From Terriglobia bacterium (GTDB taxonomy: Bacteria; Acidobacteriota; Terriglobia; UBA7540): 35,937 bases of DNA. The stretch spans positions 1 to 35,937 of the forward strand of contig JAIQEZ010000041.1 in the NCBI GenBank assembly GCA_020073545.1, in the 5' to 3' direction. Both the position numbers and the translations under genes were made by a program. Shown here piece by piece: positions 1 through 7,171 of the stretch. The notes beneath the pieces were generated by a model that was given only the letters and a program-made list of their open reading frames with translations, did not search any database and had not been told where the DNA came from. The stretch's first letter is position 1; every line of letters begins with the position of its first letter.

Positions 1-37
1 TTGTGGCTACCCGTAGGAAAAATCGCATGTCACGGTC

Positions 38-68
38 TTGACAACTGTCGGGTGATTACTGCTAGGCT
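38..68 (+). promoter_or_regulatory. possible sigma70-type promoter
   Basis: A perfect TTGACA at 38-43 is followed by TAGGCT at 63-68 (19-nt spacer) or GCTAGG at 61-66 (17-nt spacer). The -10 match is mediocre. It would read toward the remnant gene at 291. The string GACAACTGTCGG just here recurs near 4168 without a convincing -10 box, so part of this may be a dispersed repeat and not a promoter. Confidence 0.3.
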
Positions 69-290
69 ATGAATGTGAGGAGTTGCGCCGTGATGCGCTC
101 GGGCGCAACGCGTTTTGGAGGGCGGGCGGCCTGCCCTGTACCCTATGGTGCAGGGCCTGCCCTGCCTTGGCGGGGTCCGCCGGTTCGTCGAAAAACTAAA
201 GGCCGGCGCTCATCAAGCGCCGCTACAAAAGGCCGCCGCCAAGGGTGGCCGTTTCTAACACGAGACAGGTCCTTGATCCGAAAACCAGAA

Positions 291-599
291 ATGACGGAGA
301 AAAACTTGGCAGCGCATCAGTTGAACAGCCGCAAGTCGCGGGGTCCGGCGACGCCCGGGGGCAAGGCTCGCTCCGCGCTGATGGCTCCCAAGGACGAAAA
401 CGCGCTGCTCATGCAAAGGATGGAAGATTCCAACTTTCGCCAAGTTGCGCGCGTGACGAGCCTGCTCATGAGGATGAGACGCCAGGAGCGTCAGATGGAA
501 GCTTTAGAAAATATCGCGGTTCTCCACGATGTACCAGAAACAAAAGGGGTTAGCGATGGAGATCCAAAACCTTGCGAAAGTCTATGTCATTTAAATTAA
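291..599 (+). pseudogene. short conserved hypothetical protein, probably internally deleted remnant
   Basis: Reading from the ATG at 291 gives about 102 residues. The first 30 (starting MTEKNLAAHQLNSRKSRGP and continuing into a GGKAR motif) look like the N-terminus of a small-protein family I associate with Acidobacteriota, where an 'N..NA..S.GP.T..GK' opening is usual. Residues 37-70 (DENALLMQRMEDSNFRQV and a basic stretch) look like its C-terminal part. The usual middle segment seems to be absent, which suggests an internal deletion. The last 20 residues run into the degenerate repeat tract and are probably not conserved. An upstream in-frame extension to 69 is Arg/Gly/Pro-rich low-complexity sequence and is not supported. 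No function is known to me. Family recognition is from memory of the pattern only. Confidence 0.4.
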
Positions 600-788
600 A
601 GGGGTTAGTTGATTCTGTTGCAACTAGGCTCACGAAAAAAAGGGGGCCCCAGAATGAAGGTAAGTCTCAGGATGTTGATGAAAACAAATGGAGAAAAAAT
701 GTCAATTTTCCGGTTCTCCACGATGTTGTTGAAAAGAAGCAAGTTATAGCCTTTATCCCACGATGTTGATGAAAATAAAGGGGTAAAG
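518..788 (+). repeat. degenerate direct-repeat tract (HDVDENKG-coding units)
   Basis: At least five diverged copies of a ~35-bp unit lie in direct orientation at about 40-90 bp intervals. Units are seen at 518-553, 581-608 (partial), 668-690, 712-748 and 755-788. The core is close to 'cacgatgttgatgaaaa' followed by 'aaaggggttag'. Read in one frame the core gives HDV(D/P/V)E(N/T/K)KG, and in another PTMLMKIKG. Units sit in different frames relative to each other and stop codons intervene, so this is a DNA repeat and not a repeat protein. Spacing and sequence are too irregular for CRISPR. Confidence 0.5.
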
Positions 789-1075
789 CGCTAGACAGCA
801 GACGGTAGGTGGCACCCGGGACGTCGAAGGTGGTAGTTGGCAGGTGGTAGATGGGGAAACCAAAGTGACGGCAGAAGGCACATTCCACAGGCGCGGCGCA
901 GCGACGCGCCGCCTCACCACGAGCCTCCCAACCCCCCCGCATCGACCTCCGCACCCACCGGGCAGCTCGAAGTTCCGAAACGGCCCTTTCGCTTGGCCTT
1001 CACTTTCGCGCCCGGAGGGCATGTGATAGACTATGCCTCCATCATAAAGGACTGGACGGCTTCCGGAGTACCTTC
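789..1075. other. intergenic, no gene seen; short GT-rich direct repeats
   Basis: No supportable coding region. Around 800-852 the motif GGTGGTAG followed by TTGG or ATGG is repeated ('gaaggtggtagttgg', then 'caggtggtagatgg'), a simple-repeat patch. The rest (about 890-1020) is C-rich. The start codon at 1076 has no strong Shine-Dalgarno; the upstream stretch reads 'ccggagtaccttc'. Confidence 0.4.
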
Positions 1076-1759
1076 ATGAAACGGTACGGCGAGCATCGGT
1101 TTCCCGGGAAGCTTTTCGTGGTTGAGGGAATCGACGGCTCAGGAAAATCCACTCAGCTCCTGCTCCTCCATCAGTGGCTGCAGGCCGAGGGCTATGGAGT
1201 GGTCTTCAGCGAGTGGAACTCCTCCCCGCTGGTTCGCGAGACCACCAAGCGGGGCAAAAAGAAGCAGATGCTCACCCCGGCGACGTTCTCCCTGATCCAC
1301 GCCACGGACTTCGCCGACCGTATGGAGCACAACATCCTCCCCTTGCTCAAGGCCGGCGCCGTTGTGCTGTGCGATCGGTACATCTACACGGCGTTCGCGC
1401 GCGATGTGGTGCGCGGGATGGGCCCACAGTGGGTGCGCGAGCTTTACAGCTTCGCCGTTAAGCCGACGGGGGCTTTTTACTTCCGCGTTCCGCTGGGCGT
1501 GGCCATGAAGCGTATTCTGGATGGGCGGAGGGGTGTCAAATTTTACGAAGCCGGGATGGACCTAGGTCTGAGCGAAGACCCCGAGGAGAGTTTTGCCATC
1601 TTCCAGGGCCGGATCCTGGATGAGTACGAGAAAATGGTCCCGGAGTTCGACTTAACCACCGTGGATGCCACCCTTCCCATCGAAGAGCAGCAGACCCACA
1701 TGCGCCAGATCGTGAAAGCCAAGCTGGCCCAGGCAAAGAGATTGAGGGTAGCGCCGTGA
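1076..1759 (+). CDS. thymidylate kinase-like P-loop nucleotide kinase (canonical Walker A)
   Basis: The 227-residue product has the size and layout of dTMP kinases, which transfer phosphate from ATP to dTMP in the cytoplasm. The P-loop EGIDGSGKST is at residues 17-26 with the catalytic Lys at 24. The CDRYIYT motif (family DR[YF], substrate phosphate contact) is at about 100. A basic lid-like segment with Arg-rich DGRRG lies near 150. The C-terminal third (FYEAGMD, then SEDPEESFAIFQ) is unlike E. coli Tmk and is shared with the next gene, so the two are paralogs. The downstream start codon overlaps this stop (GTGA at 1756-1759), implying translational coupling. dTMP kinase activity is likely but not certain. 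A specialised nucleotide kinase is possible, because a housekeeping tmk might be elsewhere. The gene symbol is therefore left empty. Confidence 0.85.
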   Translation: MKRYGEHRFPGKLFVVEGIDGSGKSTQLLLLHQWLQAEGYGVVFSEWNSSPLVRETTKRGKKKQMLTPATFSLIHATDFADRMEHNILPLLKAGAVVLCDRYIYTAFARDVVRGMGPQWVRELYSFAVKPTGAFYFRVPLGVAMKRILDGRRGVKFYEAGMDLGLSEDPEESFAIFQGRILDEYEKMVPEFDLTTVDATLPIEEQQTHMRQIVKAKLAQAKRLRVAP

Positions 1760-2613
1760 GAGAAACCTATGGGGCCATCCTGCCGGGCATGAACTTGGCG
1801 GAAATGACCGGCAAACTGATTGTCGTCGAAGGTACGGACGGGGTGGGCCGCTCCACGCAGATCAAGCTGCTGCGGCCGTGGCTGGAGCAGCAGGGCCGAG
1901 CGGTGCTGGACACGGCGATCAAGCGGTCGGAACTCGCGGGGAACGGCATCCAGCAGGCGCAGGAAGGGCACACGCTGGGGCGCATCACCCTGAGCTTGTT
2001 CTATGCCACGGATTTTGCCGACCGGCTCGAACACGAAATCGTCCCCGCGCTGCGGGCGGGATTCGTGGTGCTGACGGACCGCTACATCTATTCCCTGATG
2101 GCGCGCGCCATTGTGCGCGGCGCCGATGCCACCTGGGTTCGGAACGCCTATAGCTTCGCGTTGAAGCCGGACGCAATCTTCTATTTGCGCATTGGTGTGG
2201 ATGATTTGATTCCTCGCGTGGTTTTCTCGCGCGGCTTCGACTACTGGGAATCCGGCATGGATATTCATCCCAGCGAGGACATGTACGACAGCTTCCGGAA
2301 GTACCAGACGGAGCTGCTGGCGGAATTCGACAACTTGGCCAAAGAATTCAACTTTGAGGTCATCGACGCCACGCCCGACCTCCGCACGGTGTTTGAGGGG
2401 CTGCGCGCCGGGATCGCGCGAGTCTTGAGCGGCGAGCCGCGCGAACCGCTGTTTTCCGTGACACCTTCGCCCTCCGCGGAGGCTCCCGAGGCAGCTTCGA
2501 AGAAGGTCGTGGAAATGCCAGCCACCGGCAAGCCCGCGGCTTCTTCCGAGGACGAAACGCAGCCGGTCGCTCAGGCTTTGGCGAGAGCCGCGGAAGGCGA
2601 CGCCACCCGGTAG
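1756..2613 (+). CDS. thymidylate kinase-like paralog with Arg in the Walker A motif and acidic/Pro-Ala tail
   Basis: The 285-residue product is a paralog of the preceding gene. It has the same order of motifs: VVEGTDGVGRSTQ near residues 23-35, YATDFADRLE, TDRYIYSLMARAIVRG, YWESGMD and SEDMYDSF. The Walker A Lys is replaced by Arg (R32, codon CGC at 1849-1851). This either lowers phosphoryl transfer or marks a conserved variant subfamily. Residues from about 225 on form a Pro/Ala/Ser/Glu-rich, probably disordered tail. The GTG at 1756 overlaps the previous stop and has GAGGG upstream; in-frame ATGs at 1789 and 1804 are alternatives, and the one at 1804 gives an N-terminus closer to the family norm. 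The last 43 bp overlap the convergent CHAD gene. It could be a regulatory or scaffolding partner of its neighbour, but that is inference. Confidence 0.8.
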   Translation: MRETYGAILPGMNLAEMTGKLIVVEGTDGVGRSTQIKLLRPWLEQQGRAVLDTAIKRSELAGNGIQQAQEGHTLGRITLSLFYATDFADRLEHEIVPALRAGFVVLTDRYIYSLMARAIVRGADATWVRNAYSFALKPDAIFYLRIGVDDLIPRVVFSRGFDYWESGMDIHPSEDMYDSFRKYQTELLAEFDNLAKEFNFEVIDATPDLRTVFEGLRAGIARVLSGEPREPLFSVTPSPSAEAPEAASKKVVEMPATGKPAASSEDETQPVAQALARAAEGDATR

Positions 2614-3620
2614 GAAACCCAGTCCTTCAGGCGCCGCATTTCGAGGGATTCCCGCGACATCCGGAAATACCTCTCTTCGAACCCCACTTTGTTTTCCCGG
2701 TTGCGCAGAATCAGCCTTTCCACTTCCAAGGCCAGGGGCAGGTGGTCGCGCAGGAATTCCGGCCGCGCGACCATCTCGATCATCATCTGCTCCAGAACTT
2801 CCAGGTCGTGCCAATCGCCCAAGTGCTGCTGGAGCTCGCGGAGCCAAGCCAGGGCCTCAGCGCTACCGGCCACGTTGAACTCGTGGAGAACCTCCAGGAG
2901 ATAGCGCACCCGCTTGGTGGCGATGCGCGCCCCGTGGATCACCGCGGGACGGGAATCGCGAAGCGAAAGCGTGACCTGATCTTCAAAAGCGGTCCAGACG
3001 GATTGGAGTACGTGCGTGAGGTGATTCGAGAACGCCGGGCGCGTCGCCGGCGAGCCGTGCTGACGGTGCTCGGCGGAGCGTTCGTGCGCCCCGTCGTGAG
3101 CCAGGAACTCCTTCAGGTTCACGTAGAGGACGGCCAGGTTGATCTTGCCGAATCTCCGCATGGCCCGCAGGAAACTCTCCGACCGACGCAGCAGCAGGTA
3201 GTGTTGCACAGCCGTCCAGGCCTCGCGTCGCGCGGAGCGCTTCCTCCCCAGAGAACGCTGCGCGTGCTCCAGCAGAACGTCGCAGTTGCGGACGTCTCCC
3301 AAGACTCGGCGGCACCGGCGAATCTGACGGCGAAGCCTGCGGAGTTCCTGGGGCCGGGGCTTGGGATAAAGCAGATCGAGCACCTGTTGCAGCCTTCGGC
3401 TGGCCACGCGCATGTCGTGGATGGCATCGGGATCGTCACCCTTCAGCACCTTGGCCTCGTAGGACATGAAGCGGTTGAGCTGCCGCAGGGCCAGCTCCCG
3501 GACCTTCTTCCAGCTTTCCTCATCGGAGGGGAGCGAAGCGACCTCGGGGATTGGCGGCTCCACGCTTGGGGCGGGCTCGACAACGGCGGGTATGTGGACT
3601 TCTGTTGCCTGGTCGTCCAT
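2571..3620 (-). CDS. CHAD domain-containing protein (polyphosphate-binding type)
   Basis: The 349-residue protein begins with about 35 Pro/Glu/Val-rich residues and then an all-helical CHAD domain. Diagnostic signatures are IHDMRVASRRLQQVLDL near 68-84, a run of basic residues (LRRLRRQIRRCRRVLGDVRN) and the second-half repeat HGARIATKRVRYLLEVLHEF. The conserved His and the rows of Arg/Lys are the residues that line the basic groove of CHAD proteins, which are known to bind polyphosphate granules. No TTM/CYTH triphosphatase domain is fused. The ATG at 3620 is preceded by GAGG at a good distance. The gene converges on the kinase pair, and its last 43 bp overlap the upstream kinase gene tail-to-tail. 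A polyphosphate link is known for the family; the link to the kinases is inference. Confidence 0.9.
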   Translation of the reverse strand: MDDQATEVHIPAVVEPAPSVEPPIPEVASLPSDEESWKKVRELALRQLNRFMSYEAKVLKGDDPDAIHDMRVASRRLQQVLDLLYPKPRPQELRRLRRQIRRCRRVLGDVRNCDVLLEHAQRSLGRKRSARREAWTAVQHYLLLRRSESFLRAMRRFGKINLAVLYVNLKEFLAHDGAHERSAEHRQHGSPATRPAFSNHLTHVLQSVWTAFEDQVTLSLRDSRPAVIHGARIATKRVRYLLEVLHEFNVAGSAEALAWLRELQQHLGDWHDLEVLEQMMIEMVARPEFLRDHLPLALEVERLILRNRENKVGFEERYFRMSRESLEMRRLKDWVSYRVASPSAALAKA

Positions 3621-4372
3621 GGCAAGTGCCTCGGGGAAGTTGGGCGGGGAAAAAGCCGCCCGACCAGAGTTTCTGAGGATGCCTCGGCGCTGAGGATCCG
3701 AAAAAGCCCAGGAAGAATCTCAGCTTCTGAAGGCCCTAGTCTACCGCGCGCGCGGCCAACTTACAACGCCTCGTATTCGCGGGTTGGGGCCAGTATGTGG
3801 GAAGGCGACTTTTCGGGCGGAATCGTGAGCGGGGGTCGCAGCTGCCCAGCCGGCGTCGACTTGCAACGAATCGAGACCTGCGAAGAGGCGCCCCCGGGAT
3901 TGGGACCACGCCACGGCGAGTGTTGGCTGAACCGATGTGGCTCGGTCGCCATATCAGCAAATGGGGAAGCGCCGCCTTTCTGATTCTTTGGGTAGCGACT
4001 CCGCCCAAGTGATTCCCCAGCTTTATGTGGCGCTCGCGGGAAAATGACTTCCGAGTGCGCGACCATTCGTGCAGAACCGGTCCAACGCGCGGCGGAACGG
4101 TGGCAAACGAGTCCGGCCGCCACCTCGACGGTACGAGACATTATCCGGCAACTCGCCTTCGGTTTCCCGCGGTTTCGACAACTGTCGGTCGCTGTATACC
4201 CAGACTCACGCACTGATCGACCTCGGTCACAAGGCACCATGTAGCCGGAATTAACGCCGAGAACCGGCACAGTTCAAATCTGCCTGAAAACGGTAATTTT
4301 TACCGACTCGGGTTGCGACGGCCCCATACAGAAGCTCCCGGTAGCCGATAGAAGGCATTAGGCTTAACGGAA
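3621..4372. other. 750-bp intergenic region, no convincing gene
   Basis: Open frames on both strands here lack any recognisable motif and have no good ribosome-binding site, so I call none. A short perfect hairpin, CGGTAA-TTT-TTACCG, is at 4291-4305. GACAACTGTCGG near 4168 repeats a string found at about 41-52. The region must contain the divergent promoters of the CHAD gene and the small membrane protein gene, but I cannot place -35/-10 boxes with confidence. Confidence 0.4.
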
Positions 4373-4705
4373 ATGTGGCGAAAGCGGGGGGCAACCTGCA
4401 TTGGTTCAGGGTGCAGTTACGTGATCGGAAAGACCGAGGGAGCGTATCTGCACATCCTTTGGTGGCTCCTTGTAGGACGGATTGCGGGTTGGGCAACTGG
4501 GGAAATCATGCGGGGCGCCGGATACGGTATTGTCGCGGAGATCGTGCTCGGCATAGTGGGAGCCATGACCGGTGGTTACCTTATGCGCTGGATGGGTTAT
4601 ACGGGCGAAGGCGGTCTACTCTGCACCGTCGGCGTGGCGATTGCTGGCGGCATAACCCTTACGGTAGTCGTTCGGTTGATCACGGGGAGGGGAGTCAGCG
4701 TGTAA
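4373..4705 (+). CDS. GlsB/YeaQ/YmgE family small membrane protein
   Basis: The core from HILWWLLVGRIAGWATGE onward has the three-helix, Gly-rich pattern of the transglycosylase-associated (GlsB/YeaQ) family: a first helix ending GRIAGW, then G-A-G-Y-G-I-V-A-E-I-V-L-G-I-V-G-A and a third Gly-rich helix. The family is an inner-membrane protein linked to general stress; its biochemical role is unclear. From the ATG at 4373 the product is 110 aa, about 27 longer than typical. A GTG at 4421 (CAGGGTG upstream) would give a more normal 94 aa and may be the true start. It sits just upstream of a SYLF protein gene, another stress/membrane-associated family. Confidence 0.75.
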   Translation: MWRKRGATCIGSGCSYVIGKTEGAYLHILWWLLVGRIAGWATGEIMRGAGYGIVAEIVLGIVGAMTGGYLMRWMGYTGEGGLLCTVGVAIAGGITLTVVVRLITGRGVSV

Positions 4706-4835
4706 GCCGGGGGCCCGGACGGAGCGCTCAGTCTCGAAAGCAGACCAATGCCAACCGGCAATTCTATGACTCGTGAACGGAAATATGCGGCACGCCGGTG
4801 AGAAAGTGCAACGACTTAGGTTAAGGAGGAACCCG

Positions 4836-5525
4836 ATGAAAGGGCTAACGGTGGTTTTTCTGTTTCTCACAATCTGTGCGCCGGCTTTCGCTGGCGAGAC
4901 ACAATTGGACAAAGCAACCAACGTCGTCAATGAGATCATGGGAACTCCCGACAAGGGGATTCCCCAGGACTTGTTGGACAAAGCCGTGTGTGTTGGGATC
5001 GTCCCTTCAGAGTTGAAGGGTGCCTTGATTTTCGGCGGCGCTTATGGACGAGGGATCCTAGTGTGCCGCGAAGGCGGGAACGGTCCGTGGGGTGCCCCGT
5101 CTATGTTCACCCTCGGCGCGGGGAGCGTTGGATTTCAGATTGGCGGTAAGGCCACCGATGTGGTCTTCATCGTGATGAACCCCGAAGGCGCACGAAAGCT
5201 AGTTCAAGACAGTGTCAAGCTGGGCGCAGAAATATCTGTGGCGGCCGGGCCGGTGGGTCGATCTGCGGAAGGCGCCACGGACGTCCAGCTTCACGCCGAG
5301 ATTCTTAGTTACTCGCGGACGCGGGGGTTGTTTGCCGGGCTCTCGCTCGACGGAGCTGTAGTAAAGCAGGACAGGGACGATAACGAAAAACTCTACGGAC
5401 GGAAGGTCGGCGCCGAAGAGATTTTGATCGCCGGCGCGGTACCCGTCCCTCCCGAGGCTCGGGCTTTGGACGAGGCGCTGGCCAAGTACTCTCCCAAGGG
5501 TGGACAAGCGTTCGCGCGAGCGTAG
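4836..5525 (+). CDS. secreted SYLF/YSC84-domain lipid-binding protein
   Basis: The start at 4836 is fixed by a strong AAGGAGG six bases upstream. The 229-residue product opens with a Sec signal peptide (MKGLTVVFLFLTICAPAFAG, cleavage after about residue 19). A SYLF (YSC84/DUF500) domain follows. Its family features are the helix 'KATNVVNEIM', then AVCVGIVPSELKGALIFGGAYGRG, VCREG...WGAPSMFTLGAGSVGFQIGG, VVFIVMNPEGARKL and the closing RGLFAGLSLDGAVVKQD. SYLF domains bind phosphoinositide/anionic lipids in eukaryotes; bacterial secreted versions are mostly uncharacterised and probably periplasmic or envelope-attached. The length is usual for the family. Confidence 0.9.
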   Translation: MKGLTVVFLFLTICAPAFAGETQLDKATNVVNEIMGTPDKGIPQDLLDKAVCVGIVPSELKGALIFGGAYGRGILVCREGGNGPWGAPSMFTLGAGSVGFQIGGKATDVVFIVMNPEGARKLVQDSVKLGAEISVAAGPVGRSAEGATDVQLHAEILSYSRTRGLFAGLSLDGAVVKQDRDDNEKLYGRKVGAEEILIAGAVPVPPEARALDEALAKYSPKGGQAFARA

Positions 5526-5544
5526 CGAACGATCGAGCCTCCAA

Positions 5545-5589
5545 CAGGGGGTTCGAGCGCGGTCGACACTATTTGAAGACCGCCCCCTG
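5545..5589 (+). terminator. stem-loop after the SYLF gene, terminator-like
   Basis: CAGGGG (5545-5550) can pair with CCCCTG (5584-5589), and GCGGTC (5559-5564) with GACCGC (5578-5583), leaving a small bulge on one side and a 13-nt loop. It lies 20 bp after the stop at 5525 and before the next gene. No T-run follows, so it may act as an mRNA 3' stabiliser or a Rho-type end and not an intrinsic terminator. Confidence 0.4.
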
Positions 5590-5665
5590 GGGAGGGTTTG
5601 TAAGTTGTGCTGGATATGATCTCTCCGCCGTCATTAGACGGAACTCCAGTTGAGGGGAGGTTGAC

Positions 5666-6268
5666 ATGAAAGGACCTGTCGGACTTGTTGCAGTGACGTT
5701 GATTTTTTGTGTTTGTGCTACTGCGGGGCGCAAAGACGAAGGCGACAGGAAGCCTCACGGTGGCGATCAACATGCTGGTGCTGGAGACATTCCTCGTCAT
5801 GGTCCACCGCATGCCCGGGTTCACCCGCGAGAACAGGAGCGGGGCCCTGCACAACCGCATGGTTCGGCGCCCGCTCGAGTGGAAGGGACCCACCCTCCAG
5901 AGGCGCCCGACTATCGCGGCCAACAGGGACATCCAAACGATCCTCACGTCTACCAGAAGGGTCGGTGGATCGGGCACGATACCGGTCGTGGCGATGTCCG
6001 ATACCACCTCGACCATCCCTGGGAGCATGGGCGGTTCAGGGGTGGCTTTGGCCGCCACCATGTCTGGAGGCTAGCAGGAGGAAACGGGGAACGCTTCTGG
6101 TTTAGCGGCTTCTACTTCCGCGTTGCCCCAGTCGACTACGACTACTGTAATGACTGGCTTTGGGATTCTGACGAGATTGTGATTTACAATGACCCAGACC
6201 ATGTGGGTTGGTACCTGGCCTATAACGTCAGGCTGGGCATCTACATCCACGTCTTGTTTCTCGGGTGA
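5666..6268 (+). CDS. secreted His/Gly/Pro-rich hypothetical protein
   Basis: The ATG at 5666 has GGGGAGG upstream. The 200-residue product starts with a signal peptide (about 1-20, [20 protein letters not shown]). Residues 22-95 are hydrophilic and rich in His, Gly, Pro and Arg. The C-terminal half is aromatic: [19 protein letters not shown], then [23 protein letters not shown] and [17 protein letters not shown] do not know a function. I recall similar C-terminal halves in secreted Acidobacteriota proteins, but that is memory of a pattern. The many His residues suggest metal binding, which is inference. Other open frames over this stretch lack a signal peptide and do not end in the conserved-looking segment. 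Confidence 0.75.
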   Translation: MKGPVGLVAVTLIFCVCATAGRKDEGDRKPHGGDQHAGAGDIPRHGPPHARVHPREQERGPAQPHGSAPARVEGTHPPEAPDYRGQQGHPNDPHVYQKGRWIGHDTGRGDVRYHLDHPWEHGRFRGGFGRHHVWRLAGGNGERFWFSGFYFRVAPVDYDYCNDWLWDSDEIVIYNDPDHVGWYLAYNVRLGIYIHVLFLG

Positions 6269-6434
6269 ACTCACCGCCTCCCAATCGTCAAGGGCGAGAA
6301 TCTGCGGTTGAGGGTCGCTTCCCTTCGCCCCACTCGCCCTGTGGCTGACTTTGGATACCGGCAAGTTCGAGAGCGCGGAGGTGAATGCCCACGCCGGCAT
6401 TGCGCGCGTGGGCCTGGCCGCCGCCAAGGTGTCT

Positions 6435-6560
6435 ACGCCAACCGCGCGCCTCCGCATCGACCAGGCGGCTGTGACTGGGAAACTCCAGCGCGATCCGTTG
6501 CAGGGCGTCGCGGAGTTCCCTGTCCGGATCCGGGCCCGGCGGGCCGGAATGCTCGCCCCC
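6435..6560 (-). pseudogene. relic of an IS3-family transposase (OrfB helix-turn-helix segment)
   Basis: On the minus strand, reading down from about 6560, one frame gives PDPDRELRDALQRIALEFPS followed by a degraded stretch ending in RGWR. Members of the IS3 family carry a close match in the HTH_21 region of OrfB ('ELRDAIQRIALEFPSYGRPR...ELRRRGW'). The reading frame loses all similarity after about 6435, and no DDE catalytic core or terminal inverted repeats are visible. It fills the 300-bp gap between the His-rich gene and the SixA gene, whose stop lies immediately upstream on the same strand. Confidence 0.5.
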
Positions 6561-6577
6561 GACGTGTGGCCCAATGG

Positions 6578-7135
6578 TCAGGCCAGCTTTCGCATGATGC
6601 GGGGCGTGAGCCACCACACCAGCCGGCCCGGGGATTTGGGGGGGAACTCATTAAAGGCGATCAGACAGCAGCCGCCTTTCTTGAACGGCATGTTGGCGTT
6701 GCGGCCGGCCCCGATCAGCCGCGCTGCCAATTCGCCGAGGTCCGGCTCGTGACCCACCACGAGCACGCGGCGACATTTGGGACGCTTGGCGAGAAACGCG
6801 ATCAGCGCCTCGCCGGACCCGCCGGGACGGAGCGCGTCGCAAAAATCCAAGGGAGGTTTCAAACTCAACACCTCCCCAACGATCTCCGCGGTCTCGACGG
6901 CCCGAACCAGAGGGCTCGAGACGATCCAATCCAGGTCAAATCCCATGCGCACCAGTCCGGAAGCGATATTGCGCATCTTCTGCTTGCCCTCGGGCGTGAG
7001 GGGCCGCTTCGTATCGTCGATGAAGGCAGTGGCGCCGCGCATGACGGCGATGCCGTGCCGCATGATGTAGAACTCGTAGTTGGCCGGACGCTCGGTCCGG
7101 CCCTCGTCGGATTCCTTGGTGGTCATAGGTCGCAT
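6578..7135 (-). CDS. sixA: SixA-type phosphohistidine phosphatase (histidine phosphatase superfamily)
   Basis: The 185-residue product has the histidine-phosphatase signature: YIMRHGIA (RHG at 26-28, His27 the phospho-acceptor), RPLTPEGKQK, SSPLVRAVETAE (Arg78) and VVGHEPDL (His129). SixA proteins remove phosphate from phosphohistidine on signalling or PTS proteins in the cytoplasm; some relatives act on other phosphoesters. The length is near the family norm of about 160 plus a charged N-terminal 20 residues. The start is uncertain: in-frame ATGs occur at residues 1, 4 and 25. It lies 36 bp downstream of the PLD-like gene on the same strand, a likely two-gene operon. SixA and CHAD genes are often neighbours in bacteria; here a CHAD gene is about 3 kb away. 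Confidence 0.9.
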   Translation of the reverse strand: MRPMTTKESDEGRTERPANYEFYIMRHGIAVMRGATAFIDDTKRPLTPEGKQKMRNIASGLVRMGFDLDWIVSSPLVRAVETAEIVGEVLSLKPPLDFCDALRPGGSGEALIAFLAKRPKCRRVLVVGHEPDLGELAARLIGAGRNANMPFKKGGCCLIAFNEFPPKSPGRLVWWLTPRIMRKLA

Positions 7136-7171
7136 CCCGAACGGATATTTCAGAGGGCGCTGCCTTGACTT

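Noticed and set aside
518-788. CRISPR array
   Set aside because: Units are diverged, spacing varies from 40 to nearly 90 bp, and no cas genes are present.
1543-2847. A 434-codon minus-strand open frame over the second kinase gene
   Set aside because: It is antisense to the kinase motifs and collides with the CHAD gene in another frame; no recognisable domain.
2742-3983. A 413-codon plus-strand open frame over the CHAD gene
   Set aside because: It is antisense to an unambiguous CHAD domain; no domain or ribosome-binding site of its own.
3761-4270. A 169-codon minus-strand gene in the CHAD-GlsB gap
   Set aside because: No motif, no signal peptide, no good ribosome-binding site, and a composition like its antisense frames.
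6288-6617. A complete small gene of 109 codons on the minus strand
   Set aside because: Only its central 35 codons resemble anything (IS3 OrfB), the rest is out of frame or shadow sequence, and it overlaps the sixA 3' end.
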